34,437 bases of DNA from Candidatus Saccharimonadota bacterium. GTDB lineage: Bacteria; Patescibacteriota; Saccharimonadia; Saccharimonadales; Saccharimonadaceae. The translations under genes and the position numbers were made by a program. Under the pieces are notes generated by a model. That model was not told the origin of the DNA. It made no database searches and saw nothing but the letters and a program-made list of their open reading frames with translations. This document shows, piece after piece, positions 1 to 6,544 of the stretch. The stretch's first letter is position 1; every line of letters begins with the position of its first letter. Where the stretch lies: positions 1 through 34,437 of the forward strand of contig JAFRCG010000021.1 of the NCBI GenBank assembly GCA_017404515.1, read 5' to 3'.

Positions 1-2
1 CT

Positions 3-128
3 GGCATGACAGTGGTTTCTGACTGCTGACTTGGAAAGCAAAAATGTCATAATTGGTAAACGGCAATAATATACATTTTTGCTTTCCAAATCTAAATAAT
101 CAAGCAGTCTAAAACCACTGTGCATGCC
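3..128. repeat. Long imperfect hairpin before fragment cluster 1
   Basis: The two arms (about 3-47 and 73-128) are reverse complements with defects. The outer stem GGCATG is followed by one extra base on the right arm, then a 10-bp stem ACAGTGGTTT, a 2-nt mismatch, and the 7-bp stem GACTGCT. An asymmetric internal loop follows, longer on the right arm and containing TCTAAAT, then a 17-bp inner stem ending AAAAATGT and a 25-nt loop. The architecture matches the hairpin at 33521-33670. It is much larger than a normal terminator and has no T-tract. The shape recalls folded integron attC sites, but canonical attC core boxes were not found. Function unknown. Confidence 0.75.
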
Positions 129-362
129 ACCCGCTTCTCCTTCTATTCCACCTTTTCCCGTCGGTATCCGCTTTCGTATGTATTTGCAGGCAATTATTAT
201 TGGAATGGAACAAATGCTGGAATGCTAGCTAATCAAGGGATCTTGGTTGACATGGTAACACTTACAAACTATACAGCAACTCAAATCGTCGGTATGAGAA
301 TATCTAGCGTATTAACTCCGCAAGATCCAGGCGACGATAAAAGAACTGGGTTCCCTCTCTGC
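120..362 (+). pseudogene. Detached FISUMP/C-type-lectin-like variable-domain fragment (cluster 1, plus)
   Basis: The frame encodes about 81 residues running from SRRYPLSYVFAG to TGFPLC, the C-terminal part of a FISUMP-like lectin fold of the type ending the DGR target at 942. The only start available is a GTG at 120 with no SD, inside the hairpin arm. There is no signal peptide and no N-terminal domain, so this is a fragment rather than a complete gene. It meets the minus-strand fragment at 371 tail to tail, and the GF-L-C ends of both form an inverted repeat (about 348-362 and 371-388). The frame stays open to 467, but only by reading antisense through the other fragment. It could be a silent donor module or a relic. 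Confidence 0.6.
157..182 (+). repeat. 26-bp element, copy 1 of 5 (encodes RRYPLSYV)
   Basis: The element begins CCCGTCGGTATCCGC and ends TTTCGTATGTA. Copies lie at 157-182 (+), 546-570 (-, 25 bases identical), 33691-33716 (+), 34081-34106 (-) and 34297-34322 (-). They are identical even at synonymous positions, although the adjacent codons differ strongly. This suggests selection, recent copying or recombination at the DNA level rather than only protein-level constraint. Confidence 0.85.
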
Positions 363-370
363 CAAGTCTC

Positions 371-595
371 GCAGCGGAGAGTAAACCCGTTGGCCTTATT
401 AAGGTTATTCTGGGGGAAGAGATTGCTACTAACCATGCCCAGGGCGTACGCACTACTATCACTGTAGGCTGCGGTAGACCACCAGTTCCCGTGGGCGTCC
501 TGGTTGTACAGGTTACCATTGCCCCAGACATAGTAGCCTGAGAACACATACGAAAGCGGATACCGACGGGCAGATGTGGAGCGGGATGGAGGCAT
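371..595 (-). pseudogene. Detached FISUMP variable-domain fragment (cluster 1, minus), DGR-like variation
   Basis: This fragment reads about 75 residues from an ATG at 595 (no clear SD) through ARRYPLSYVFSG, NWWSTAAYS and FPQNN to GFTLRC. It aligns throughout with the minus fragment at 33904-34107. The two differ mainly at the first two bases of NNC/NNT codons (for example AAC/TTC, TAC/CGC, GGC/TAC), which is what DGR mutagenesis of AAC/AAT template codons would leave. The codons fixed in both include the WWSTAAYS core and PQNN. It has no signal peptide or N-terminal domain. It is probably a detached variable repeat of another DGR target; expression is doubtful. Confidence 0.6.
546..570 (-). 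repeat. 26-bp element, copy 2 of 5
   Basis: Reverse-strand copy of the element that encodes RRYPLSYV. It matches the other copies over 25 bases and differs at the last one (GTG instead of GTA). It lies at the start of the minus-strand variable-domain fragment. Confidence 0.85.
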
Positions 596-668
596 AACAG
601 GAAGGGGGCTCGTAGGTTTTGATAATGTTGTAAAAAATACAATATTATTATTGTGGAATTGTTAATGG

Positions 669-680
669 TTGTGGTATAAT
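669..680 (+). promoter_or_regulatory. Predicted promoter of the DGR target gene (-10 at 675-680)
   Basis: A perfect TATAAT stands at 675-680, with a weak TTGTGG -35 candidate 18 nt upstream (651-656). Transcription would start near 687, exactly at the first strand of the structured leader and about 255 nt before the ATG at 942. No better promoter is visible nearer the gene. Confidence 0.5.
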
Positions 681-686
681 TGACCT

Positions 687-941
687 TGCCAGAACAATAC
701 AACCAGAACGCGTTTTTGTATGTACTTTCCCTGATAGGCCAAGTACCCTACAGAGACGAAGTTGTATAGCATATTCAAAACGATAGCAAAAAACCAAAAT
801 AGCGACCATATGTTGCTTAGAGCGGTTTTTTGCTCCGTTCTGGGTATTGTTCTGGCGAACACGCATGTGGTCGCTATTTTGTTTAATAGCATGACATAGG
901 CCACTAAGCGTGAGGAGATATAAGCAACTTAGGAGGTATAT
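687..941 (+). promoter_or_regulatory. Structured 5' leader of the DGR target mRNA
   Basis: This 255-nt non-coding leader holds three long pairings. A: 688-710 with 836-856 (GCCAGAACAATAC plus CCAGAACG, with a 2-nt bulge). B: 785-795 with 824-834 (AGCAAAAAACC/GGTTTTTTGCT), which stacks almost directly on A. C: 796-812 with 864-880 (AAAATAGCGACC...), which joins the loop of B to the region beyond A. A+B and C together would be a pseudoknot; otherwise they are alternative folds. The SD AGGAGG stands at 931-936. This could be a cis-regulatory RNA, an attenuator, or the remnant of a mobile palindromic repeat. No known riboswitch class is recognised. Confidence 0.5.
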
Positions 942-2768
942 ATGTCAAATAATCGTATTAAACAGTTTAATTTTCGGAGGAAAATATTACTTTCTTCAGA
1001 AAAGCGGGCAGTTGTGGCTTCAGCTACCGTATTTTTGGTAGCTTTTTTGACTACACTTATCGCTTCTTCTATCTTGGCGCCAATTGATTCTTCTAACGCC
1101 ACTGGTACTACAGTTACGGCTAATATTAACGCCTCAGATTATTATCTAAACATTACCTCCCATGATGTTGAAATGAACTTATCCTCCTCAATTACGGGCT
1201 CCTATGCTGCAGCTTATGACACTATTACTACCAAGACCAACTCTCCGTCCGGTTATAAGCTATATGTTTCGATGGAAAGAGACTCAGATTATGATGCCTC
1301 TCATCCAGGAAACGCCCTCTACAAGAATGGAGACAGTACTGTTAGTCCATTTATATCTCCCACTAACGGTACTTTCTCTTCCCCGGCTGCACTCGACATG
1401 AACACTTGGGGTATTAGTGTTAGTAATACTTCTACTGGCAAAGAATCTACCTTCTTTGCTGTTCCACTATTGAACTCTCCGCAGCTTCTCCAAACTACAT
1501 CATCGGCTAATGAATCTGGCGTAGATAAACGGCTAGATTTTGGCTTTGCAGCTAATGCTGCTATGCCAATGGGATCTTACGCTGGTACCATACTTTATAC
1601 TGCTACAGCCAATGCTAATAGCAGCGGGAACAATGAACTACTGGTCACTCCGGCTTCTACCGCTTCCCTAGCTGGTGGAGAATCTGTAGTTATTACTACC
1701 TCACTATATACTAATTATCCACTAGAAACCGACCAGGTAGGGGTTACTATTGGCGGCAATACCTGTACGGTTACGGCAGTTGTTACCAATGCGTCGGTTG
1801 GCACCAAGGAAATTACTTGTACCTTGCCAGCTAGCGCTACTGCCGGTAAAAAAGATGTAGTGGTTAATATCCCGCTTTTTGGCTGGAACAAGACTTTGAC
1901 CGAAGGCTTCCGCTATGGCGATTTCTGGAGTATTACTTACATGCAGGATATGACGACAGAAATATGTAACACAGTCTATACACCTTCCAATGTCGTAGGC
2001 GCTGCTGCAAGTATTATTACTGACAAAGCTAACTATACCGCTACAGCCGATGGCACCAACCAAGTCCCACAGCGCACTCTATACGATTATCGTGGAATAA
2101 ATGGAACTGGTACGGCTGCAAATCCAGCTACTGGCTCTAATGTGGCAGCCTACACTGTCAAGAAGCTTGCTGATGGTAACTGTTGGATGACGGACAACTT
2201 GAAGCTGACACTAACTGCTGGACAAGCGGTTGCTATTGCCAAGAACTCCGATGGCACCGCTAATGGCACCTGGACACCGGTAGCGTCCACTGGCGATGGC
2301 TCTGCCACAGAAGCGCTCAACCGTAATACCAAGGCCAATGACGCAACTACCGGTCAATGGTATTACTCTTGGTGGGCAGCTACAGCTGGCTCAACTGAAT
2401 CAACTGGTGGCACAGATGCTCAAAATTCTATTTGCCCTGTGGGCTGGAGGCTTCCATCCGTCTATGGCACCGTTCAGGGTAAATCGTATGGTAATCTCAC
2501 TAATGTTTATGGCATTACTACAAACGGCACATCTAGTGTCTCTGGCGACTATACTTCTACACTAGAATCTAATGTCCTTAACTTCGCTCGCTTTGGTTAC
2601 TACTACAGTGGCAGCCTGAACGCTAATAATTCCTACGGCTACTACTGGTCGTCTGCGGCGAACAATGCTAACGACGCTTACGGCTTGTACTACAATTCAA
2701 GCGATGTCCGCCCCCAGCGCAGCAGCCTCAAGTACGGCGGTCGTAGTGTGCGCTGTGTAGCCCTGTAG
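942..2768 (+). CDS. DGR target: membrane-anchored FISUMP/C-type-lectin-like surface protein with variable C-terminus
   Basis: This 608-aa protein starts at an ATG 5 nt after AGGAGG. Residues 24-46 are a hydrophobic signal anchor (or signal peptide) after a basic N-terminus, so the rest is predicted to be outside the cell. A Ser/Thr/Asn-rich beta region (about 50-225) is followed by an IPT/TIG-like region (about 229-320) and a FISUMP domain (about 330-608) with the hallmarks NCWMTDNL and ICPVGWRLP. The last 61 codons are the variable repeat. Seventeen residues differ from the template-encoded version (553, 555, 561, 565, 567, 578, 581, 583, 588, 590, 593-596, 598, 599, 602), every one of them Asn in the template. 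Scaffold residues such as YW, SSA and RCVAL are kept. The likely role is a diversified ligand- or host-binding surface protein. The ligand is unknown. Confidence 0.9.
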   Translation: MSNNRIKQFNFRRKILLSSEKRAVVASATVFLVAFLTTLIASSILAPIDSSNATGTTVTANINASDYYLNITSHDVEMNLSSSITGSYAAAYDTITTKTNSPSGYKLYVSMERDSDYDASHPGNALYKNGDSTVSPFISPTNGTFSSPAALDMNTWGISVSNTSTGKESTFFAVPLLNSPQLLQTTSSANESGVDKRLDFGFAANAAMPMGSYAGTILYTATANANSSGNNELLVTPASTASLAGGESVVITTSLYTNYPLETDQVGVTIGGNTCTVTAVVTNASVGTKEITCTLPASATAGKKDVVVNIPLFGWNKTLTEGFRYGDFWSITYMQDMTTEICNTVYTPSNVVGAAASIITDKANYTATADGTNQVPQRTLYDYRGINGTGTAANPATGSNVAAYTVKKLADGNCWMTDNLKLTLTAGQAVAIAKNSDGTANGTWTPVASTGDGSATEALNRNTKANDATTGQWYYSWWAATAGSTESTGGTDAQNSICPVGWRLPSVYGTVQGKSYGNLTNVYGITTNGTSSVSGDYTSTLESNVLNFARFGYYYSGSLNANNSYGYYWSSAANNANDAYGLYYNSSDVRPQRSSLKYGGRSVRCVAL

Positions 2769-2806
2769 GCTTGTCGCCTTTCTCCGCTAGTTCTCCGCCC
2801 GTTCTC
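2583..2806 (+). repeat. DGR variable repeat (VR)
   Basis: This stretch aligns without gaps over 224 nt to the reverse complement of 4843-5066. There are 24 differences: 23 lie where the template has A (A to T, G or C), and one is a silent C-to-T at 2597, near the 5' edge. The last changed adenine is in codon 602 (2745-2747). The following 59 nt are identical, including adenines, and run 38 nt beyond the stop codon at 2766-2768. That invariant 3' block is the expected homing-initiation segment. Confidence 0.95.
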
Positions 2807-2826
2807 CCCCACATCGGAGAATGGGC
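2797..2826 (+). promoter_or_regulatory. Stem-loop at the 3' edge of the VR
   Basis: The arms GCCCGTTCTCC (2797-2807) and GGAGAATGGGC (2816-2826) form an 11-bp stem with one G-T pair and an 8-nt loop. The left arm lies in the sequence shared with the TR; the right arm is unique to the VR side. In the Bordetella phage DGR a hairpin just downstream of the VR is needed for efficient target recognition, so this is a candidate equivalent. It lacks a T-tract and would be a poor terminator. Confidence 0.65.
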
Positions 2827-2890
2827 TGTCGGCCTAGAGAGATAAAATGGGCAAATATTGATATAAATAATCTGAGAGTGAGGAGAAAAA

Positions 2891-3688
2891 GTGCCAGGAC
2901 GAGAAAGAGAGATTATCGAAAATCAAAAGGCTTTGGCTAGAAAAGCTGCCTATGTCCGTCGCAAAAGGACGGTGATGGACCGTGAGAAAACAAATGATCG
3001 TTTGGTGATTCTCTTTCATTCTGACGGTAAGTGGTGGAAGATTGCTGGAAAATCAGTAATCTACTATACCAAATTGATTGCGCCTAGAATCAAGAAAAAA
3101 CCAAATGTTCTGCCGGATGATGACTATTCTGACAAATCAGAGCAGGGTGTAATTATGGTGGGCGACATTGAAAATTTTCTTGAGAAGGTGAAATCACTTG
3201 GCCTCAAAGAAGTTAAAGAAAGCAACGAAGAGTATCGTGCGGTAGAACTAAGTCAAAAAGTGACTCCGGAAGAATATAATGCTTTGGTCAGAGAAGATGA
3301 AGAAAAATGGGAAATGATTGGACGGATGTTGATGCCAGCGGTGAATTGGCCTGCTATTAAATCAACATTACTGGCGACGCTTAGCTTGACTAGGGAAACT
3401 ACCAGACATTTTAGTGCACCTTTGCAGCGAACGATAGGCGATGGTATGATGCTAGATGTGGTTGATATGATAAAAAATCTTAATATGACCGCTCATCGTC
3501 AAAAAGACCCACTGGAGGGTCTTATTTTTATGGAAGAGAGGCTAGATAGTTTGGACGCGTATCTGATGTGTGTAACACAACTAAGGTTGTTCCAGTCAAA
3601 TAAAGCTTATGATTACGCAACGCTAACACAACGGCTAAGAAAATTAGTAGAAAAAGAGCTAAACAAAGAAAGTAAAAGACAAAAATGA
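2891..3688 (+). CDS. DGR accessory protein: MutS-like N-terminal domain plus Avd-like helical domain
   Basis: This 265-aa protein starts at a GTG 5 nt after AGGAG (2881-2885). Its 3' end overlaps the RT start by 4 nt (ATGA), which implies translational coupling. Residues 36-115 resemble the mismatch-sensing domain I of MutS: LVILFHSDGKWWKIAGKSV is followed by a basic stretch and a helix with FLEKVKSLGLKEV. Residues 150-255 are predicted to be mostly helical and rich in basic residues, like the Avd four-helix bundle that binds the DGR RT and template RNA. MutS-like (MSL) accessory proteins are, to my memory, known in some DGRs. The Avd-like assignment of the C-terminus rests on position, size and helicity and is less certain. 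It probably chaperones template RNA or cDNA during mutagenic homing. Confidence 0.7.
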   Translation: MPGREREIIENQKALARKAAYVRRKRTVMDREKTNDRLVILFHSDGKWWKIAGKSVIYYTKLIAPRIKKKPNVLPDDDYSDKSEQGVIMVGDIENFLEKVKSLGLKEVKESNEEYRAVELSQKVTPEEYNALVREDEEKWEMIGRMLMPAVNWPAIKSTLLATLSLTRETTRHFSAPLQRTIGDGMMLDVVDMIKNLNMTAHRQKDPLEGLIFMEERLDSLDAYLMCVTQLRLFQSNKAYDYATLTQRLRKLVEKELNKESKRQK

Positions 3689-4815
3689 CATCAATTGAGT
3701 TGCCGTATCTTTTGGAAGGAAAGATTGAGCGTGAATGGCTGGAAAGAAAACTCTATATAGCTTTTATGGCGGCGCGGAAGAGAAAACTTGCGACTAAGGA
3801 TGAATATAGTTTTGAAATGAATTGGCGGGAAAATATTTCTCTGCTTGCGGATGATATTTTGCGGTGCAGATACAAACCTAGTCGTGGGATTGCTTTTATT
3901 GTGAAAAAGCCGGTGATAAGGGAGATTTTTGCAGCGCCTTTTAGGGATAGAGTGGTACATCACTTCTTATATAATATGGTGGCGGATTGGTGGGATAAAC
4001 GACTAATTTATAATTCTTTTTCTTGTAGGAAAGGCAAGGGCGTGCTTTTTGGAGTAAAAAGATTAGATAAAGACATCAAGCGAGCGACGCAAAATTATAC
4101 GGTTCCGGGATATGTTATCAAGATGGATATTCAGGGATATTTTATGAGTTTGTCGCGCGATAAACTTTTTGAACGCGTAATGTGGGGTCTAAAACGCCAA
4201 TACAAAGATAAAGGACCAATATTTCAGCTGCTTAAATATTTGTGGTACGAAATTATATTTGACGATCCGGTGAGAGGCGTGAAATTACGCCCGCCAATTT
4301 CGGCTTGGAATGAGTTGCCAGAAAATAAGAGCTTGCTGCATCAGCCAGATGGCAGAGGAATTGTAATTGGAAATTTATCATCGCAGCTACTTTCCAATAT
4401 CTATCTCGATCAGTTAGACAGATTTATAACAATGCGGCTTGGATATAAATATTATGGCAGATATGTGGATGATTTTTATATCGTAGTGCCGGAGGGAAAA
4501 TATGCGCAAGCCAAAAAAGATGTCAAAGTAATAGAAGATTATCTTTTGGGGATAGGCTTGGTACTGCACCCAAACAAGCGATATATACAGAATGTAGACC
4601 GAGGCGTAGCATTTCTTGGAATGGTGATCTATCCTTATAGGATTGTGCCCGGGCGTAGATTTAAGGAAAGCTTCTACCGAGCGGCATATGAGTATGAGGC
4701 GGGGCTAAGAAAAGACGAGGCGATTATTTCGTATTTGGGATATTGTAAGCACTTAAAGGGTAGAAAGCTTTGCCAAAAGGTGTTCAATTCTGTGGGGTGG
4801 GAATATACGATATAA
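3685..4815 (+). CDS. DGR reverse transcriptase
   Basis: This 376-aa RT of the group II intron/DGR lineage shows the expected motifs in order: RT-0/1 region with IVKKPVIREIFAAPFRDRVV (70-90), VIKMDIQGYF (144-153, first catalytic Asp), GIVIGNLSSQLLSNIYLDQL (225-244, carrying the SQ typical of DGR RTs instead of group II intron residues), YVDDF (260-264, catalytic pair) and LGMVIYPYR (311-319). There is no maturase or endonuclease domain, and the length is normal for DGRs. It copies the template RNA and misincorporates opposite adenines. It overlaps the accessory gene by 4 nt. The TR lies 27 bp after its stop, on the other strand, so template RNA running past the TR would be antisense to the RT 3' end. 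Confidence 0.95.
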   Translation: MTSIELPYLLEGKIEREWLERKLYIAFMAARKRKLATKDEYSFEMNWRENISLLADDILRCRYKPSRGIAFIVKKPVIREIFAAPFRDRVVHHFLYNMVADWWDKRLIYNSFSCRKGKGVLFGVKRLDKDIKRATQNYTVPGYVIKMDIQGYFMSLSRDKLFERVMWGLKRQYKDKGPIFQLLKYLWYEIIFDDPVRGVKLRPPISAWNELPENKSLLHQPDGRGIVIGNLSSQLLSNIYLDQLDRFITMRLGYKYYGRYVDDFYIVVPEGKYAQAKKDVKVIEDYLLGIGLVLHPNKRYIQNVDRGVAFLGMVIYPYRIVPGRRFKESFYRAAYEYEAGLRKDEAIISYLGYCKHLKGRKLCQKVFNSVGWEYTI

Positions 4816-4842
4816 ATTGTTTGGGTGAGGGGCGTTTGTCGA

Positions 4843-5066
4843 GAGAACGGGCGGAGAACTAGCGGAGAAAGGCGACAAGCCTACAGGGCTACACAGCGCA
4901 CATTACGACCGTTGTTCTTGTTGTTGTTGTTCTGGGGGTTGACATTGCTTGAATTGTAGTTCAAGTTGTAAGCGTTGTTAGCATTGTTCGCCGCAGACGA
5001 CCAGTAGTTGCCGTTGGAATTATTATTGTTCAGGCTGCCACTGTTGTAGTTGCCAAAGCGAGCGAA
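4843..5066 (-). repeat. DGR template repeat (TR), inverted relative to target and RT
   Basis: Read on the minus strand (5066 down to 4843) this is the 224-nt template of the VR. Its open frame would encode 24 Asn codons (AAC/AAT), 17 of which are changed in the present VR. No start codon or SD precedes it, and it is not a gene. The 3' part, including the TAG corresponding to the target stop and 38 nt beyond, matches the VR exactly. The orientation means template RNA must come from a minus-strand promoter, either the candidate at 5251-5280 or read-through from dus. Confidence 0.95.
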
Positions 5067-5070
5067 CTAC

Positions 5071-5245
5071 AAAACATCAATCGCCTAGAACTCCAGTATC
5101 GCTTGGTCAAGAGAAACAACTTATAATTGAAATCATCCCTTGGGATTATCCCAAATTAGCCTCGTAGTAGCGAGGGTGTTTCTGTTCTCCCGGAGATGTA
5201 GGGCCAGAGGGCAAGCAGATCTTCCCTTTGGGGCCTCGCCCCTCA
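5071..5245 (-). ncRNA. Structured leader of the predicted template RNA
   Basis: Between dus and the TR there are about 175 nt without a gene. In order along the minus strand they hold stem-loops with arms 5230-5234/5238-5242 (GGGGC/GCCCC, 3-nt loop), 5204-5211/5224-5231 (CCAGAGGG/CCCTTTGG, which competes with the first), 5160-5164/5171-5175 (CCTCG/CGAGG) and 5140-5144/5150-5154 (TTGGG/CCCAA). They would form the 5' leader of a transcript that continues into the TR. The first hairpin might instead end dus transcripts, but it lacks a T-tract. The RNA boundaries are inferred. Confidence 0.4.
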
Positions 5246-5250
5246 GTATA

Positions 5251-5280
5251 ATTATAAGACTACTTTAGGAGCCTTCTCAA
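5251..5280 (-). promoter_or_regulatory. Candidate promoter for the template RNA
   Basis: On the minus strand TTGAGA (5280-5275) stands 18 nt before a perfect TATAAT (5256-5251), with the -35 inside the last codons of dus. Transcription would start near 5244, giving a structured leader of about 175 nt and then the TR. This is the best promoter match between dus and the TR. Confidence 0.55.
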
Positions 5281-6243
5281 TTCTTGCGTATTTTTGCAAG
5301 CCATTAGCTGATTACGGAGTTCTTTGCTGCCATCCTGGCTGTTGATATACATTTTGAAAAAATGTTTGAGCGGTTCGTACGGATAATGAGAATTGCGATT
5401 TTCTAGTTCTTTTGCACGAGCGTCATACAAATCTAAGTGATATAGGAAAAGTTCTTTTAGCTCTGTTTGGGTTGGCGTATGGTCTGTAAAACAATATGGG
5501 TTTTCAAAGACGCCACGTCCAATCATAAAACCATCAATTTGAGGATATTTTGCAGCAAGGGCCTTAGCGGCAGATTTGTTTTTGATGTCTCCGTTAAAAA
5601 TTATTTTGGTATTAGGAGAAATTTGATCTCTCAAATTTAGGATTTCGGGGATGAGCTCGTAGTGGGCAGGCACCTTACTCATTTCTTTCCTAGTGCGAAG
5701 ATGAACAGTGAGTGCAGCTAAATTTTGCTCTAGCAAGAGTGGTAGCCAAGTTTTGTATTCGTCAATAAAAGTATAACCAAGACGAGTTTTGACTGAGACT
5801 GGTAGATTTGTGGCATTTTTAGCGGTTTTGATACACTCTATGGCGAGATCTGGCGTGGTAATCATAGCGGCCCCACCACCAGCCTTATTGACATGGCGGT
5901 CTGGACAACCCATGTTGATATCTAGGCCGTCAAAGCCTAATTTTTCTAGAGCGGCAGCGGTATCTGCAAAATGAGCTGGATTCTTTCCCCAAATTTGGGC
6001 AACGATTGGTGATTCTAGGTTTTTTCCATTTTGGTCTTTTGCAATGTCTAATCTTTCTAAAGCGTCGTGCCGGCCTTTTTCTGAAGCGTAGCTAGAAACA
6101 TTGGTAAATTCGGTAAAAAATACATCTGGTCTGCCAGCTTTAGCAATGACTTGGCGAAACACTATATCTGTAACGCCTTCCATAGGAGCTAGAATCAAAA
6201 AATGGGGAGGGAGTTTTTGCCAGAAAGAATTAGTATTTGACAT
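5260..6243 (-). CDS. dus: tRNA-dihydrouridine synthase
   Basis: This 327-aa TIM-barrel flavoenzyme of the Dus family reduces uridine to dihydrouridine in tRNA. It shows LAPMEGVTD near the N-terminus (FMN site), DINMGCPDRHVNKAGGGA with the GCP cysteine (general acid), SVKTRLG, IIFNGDI and IGRGVFENPY, followed by the short helical domain. The ATG at 6243 was chosen because homology begins just after it. The frame is open 47 codons further up, but those run through the terminator and the zinc-ribbon gene. TATAAT at 6258-6253 lies only 9 nt before the ATG and there is no SD, so the message is probably nearly leaderless. The Dus subtype cannot be decided. Confidence 0.92.
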   Translation of the reverse strand: MSNTNSFWQKLPPHFLILAPMEGVTDIVFRQVIAKAGRPDVFFTEFTNVSSYASEKGRHDALERLDIAKDQNGKNLESPIVAQIWGKNPAHFADTAAALEKLGFDGLDINMGCPDRHVNKAGGGAAMITTPDLAIECIKTAKNATNLPVSVKTRLGYTFIDEYKTWLPLLLEQNLAALTVHLRTRKEMSKVPAHYELIPEILNLRDQISPNTKIIFNGDIKNKSAAKALAAKYPQIDGFMIGRGVFENPYCFTDHTPTQTELKELFLYHLDLYDARAKELENRNSHYPYEPLKHFFKMYINSQDGSKELRNQLMACKNTQELRRLLK

Positions 6244-6290
6244 ATTTAGATAATTATAACATAGTTTTAGGAAAAGAAAAGCGGAATAAG

Positions 6291-6318
6291 TAAAAAGGTG
6301 GAACAAAATATTCCGCCT
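6291..6318 (-). terminator. Rho-independent terminator of the zinc-ribbon gene
   Basis: On the minus strand AGGCGGAA and TTCCACCT (6318-6311 and 6303-6296) pair over 8 bp with one G-U and a 7-nt loop, followed by a T-run. It sits 15 nt after the stop of the small gene at 6333. Confidence 0.6.
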
Positions 6319-6332
6319 AGGGTGGTTTGAGC

Positions 6333-6506
6333 TTAGACAACGCCGCTGCCTTTGCAGACAGGACAAGTTAAGTTTGGCGCCCAAAATTGGACAATAATTC
6401 CCTTTCCGTCACACTTTGGACACTTTTGCTTAGCACAGCAAGCTGCAGCTCCTTTTTCTGTCAAATGTACTCTACCACATTTTGGGCAGTTGTAAGTTGT
6501 ACTCAA
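6333..6506 (-). CDS. Small DnaJ-type zinc-ribbon protein (57 aa, TTG start)
   Basis: The frame encodes 57 residues with NCPKCG (6-11), a CC pair (23-24), CPKCDGKG (29-36) and CPVCKGSG (48-55). The last two are the CxxCxGxG repeats of the DnaJ central zinc domain, so it should bind one or two zinc ions and may act as a small chaperone-like or RNA/protein-binding factor. Translation most likely starts at the TTG at 6506, preceded by a strong SD (GGGGGTG) at about 8 nt. No in-frame ATG is available at the right place. A terminator follows at 6291-6318. Exact function unknown. Confidence 0.75.
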   Translation of the reverse strand: MSTTYNCPKCGRVHLTEKGAAACCAKQKCPKCDGKGIIVQFWAPNLTCPVCKGSGVV

Positions 6507-6544
6507 TCATTTCACCCCCTTTCGATTGAAGTGTTAGTATTATA

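Noticed and set aside
1-600. Classical integron attC sites or a gene-cassette array
   Set aside because: The hairpins have an attC-like outline but no convincing RYYYAAC/GTTRRRY core pairs, and no integron integrase lies in the window. Kept only as a shape comparison.
648-904. Short minus-strand frames of 72-80 aa in the leader of the DGR target
   Set aside because: They lie entirely in strongly self-complementary leader sequence, lack SDs and show no domain-like composition. The RNA-structure explanation is better.
4843-5066. A second target gene or a coding gene at the TR
   Set aside because: The frame is open and encodes a lectin-like end, but there is no start, SD or scaffold domain, and the Asn-codon density is the mark of a template.
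6244-6384. N-terminal 47-residue extension of dus
   Set aside because: It would read through the terminator hairpin and the 3' end of the zinc-ribbon gene. Dus homology starts after the ATG at 6243.
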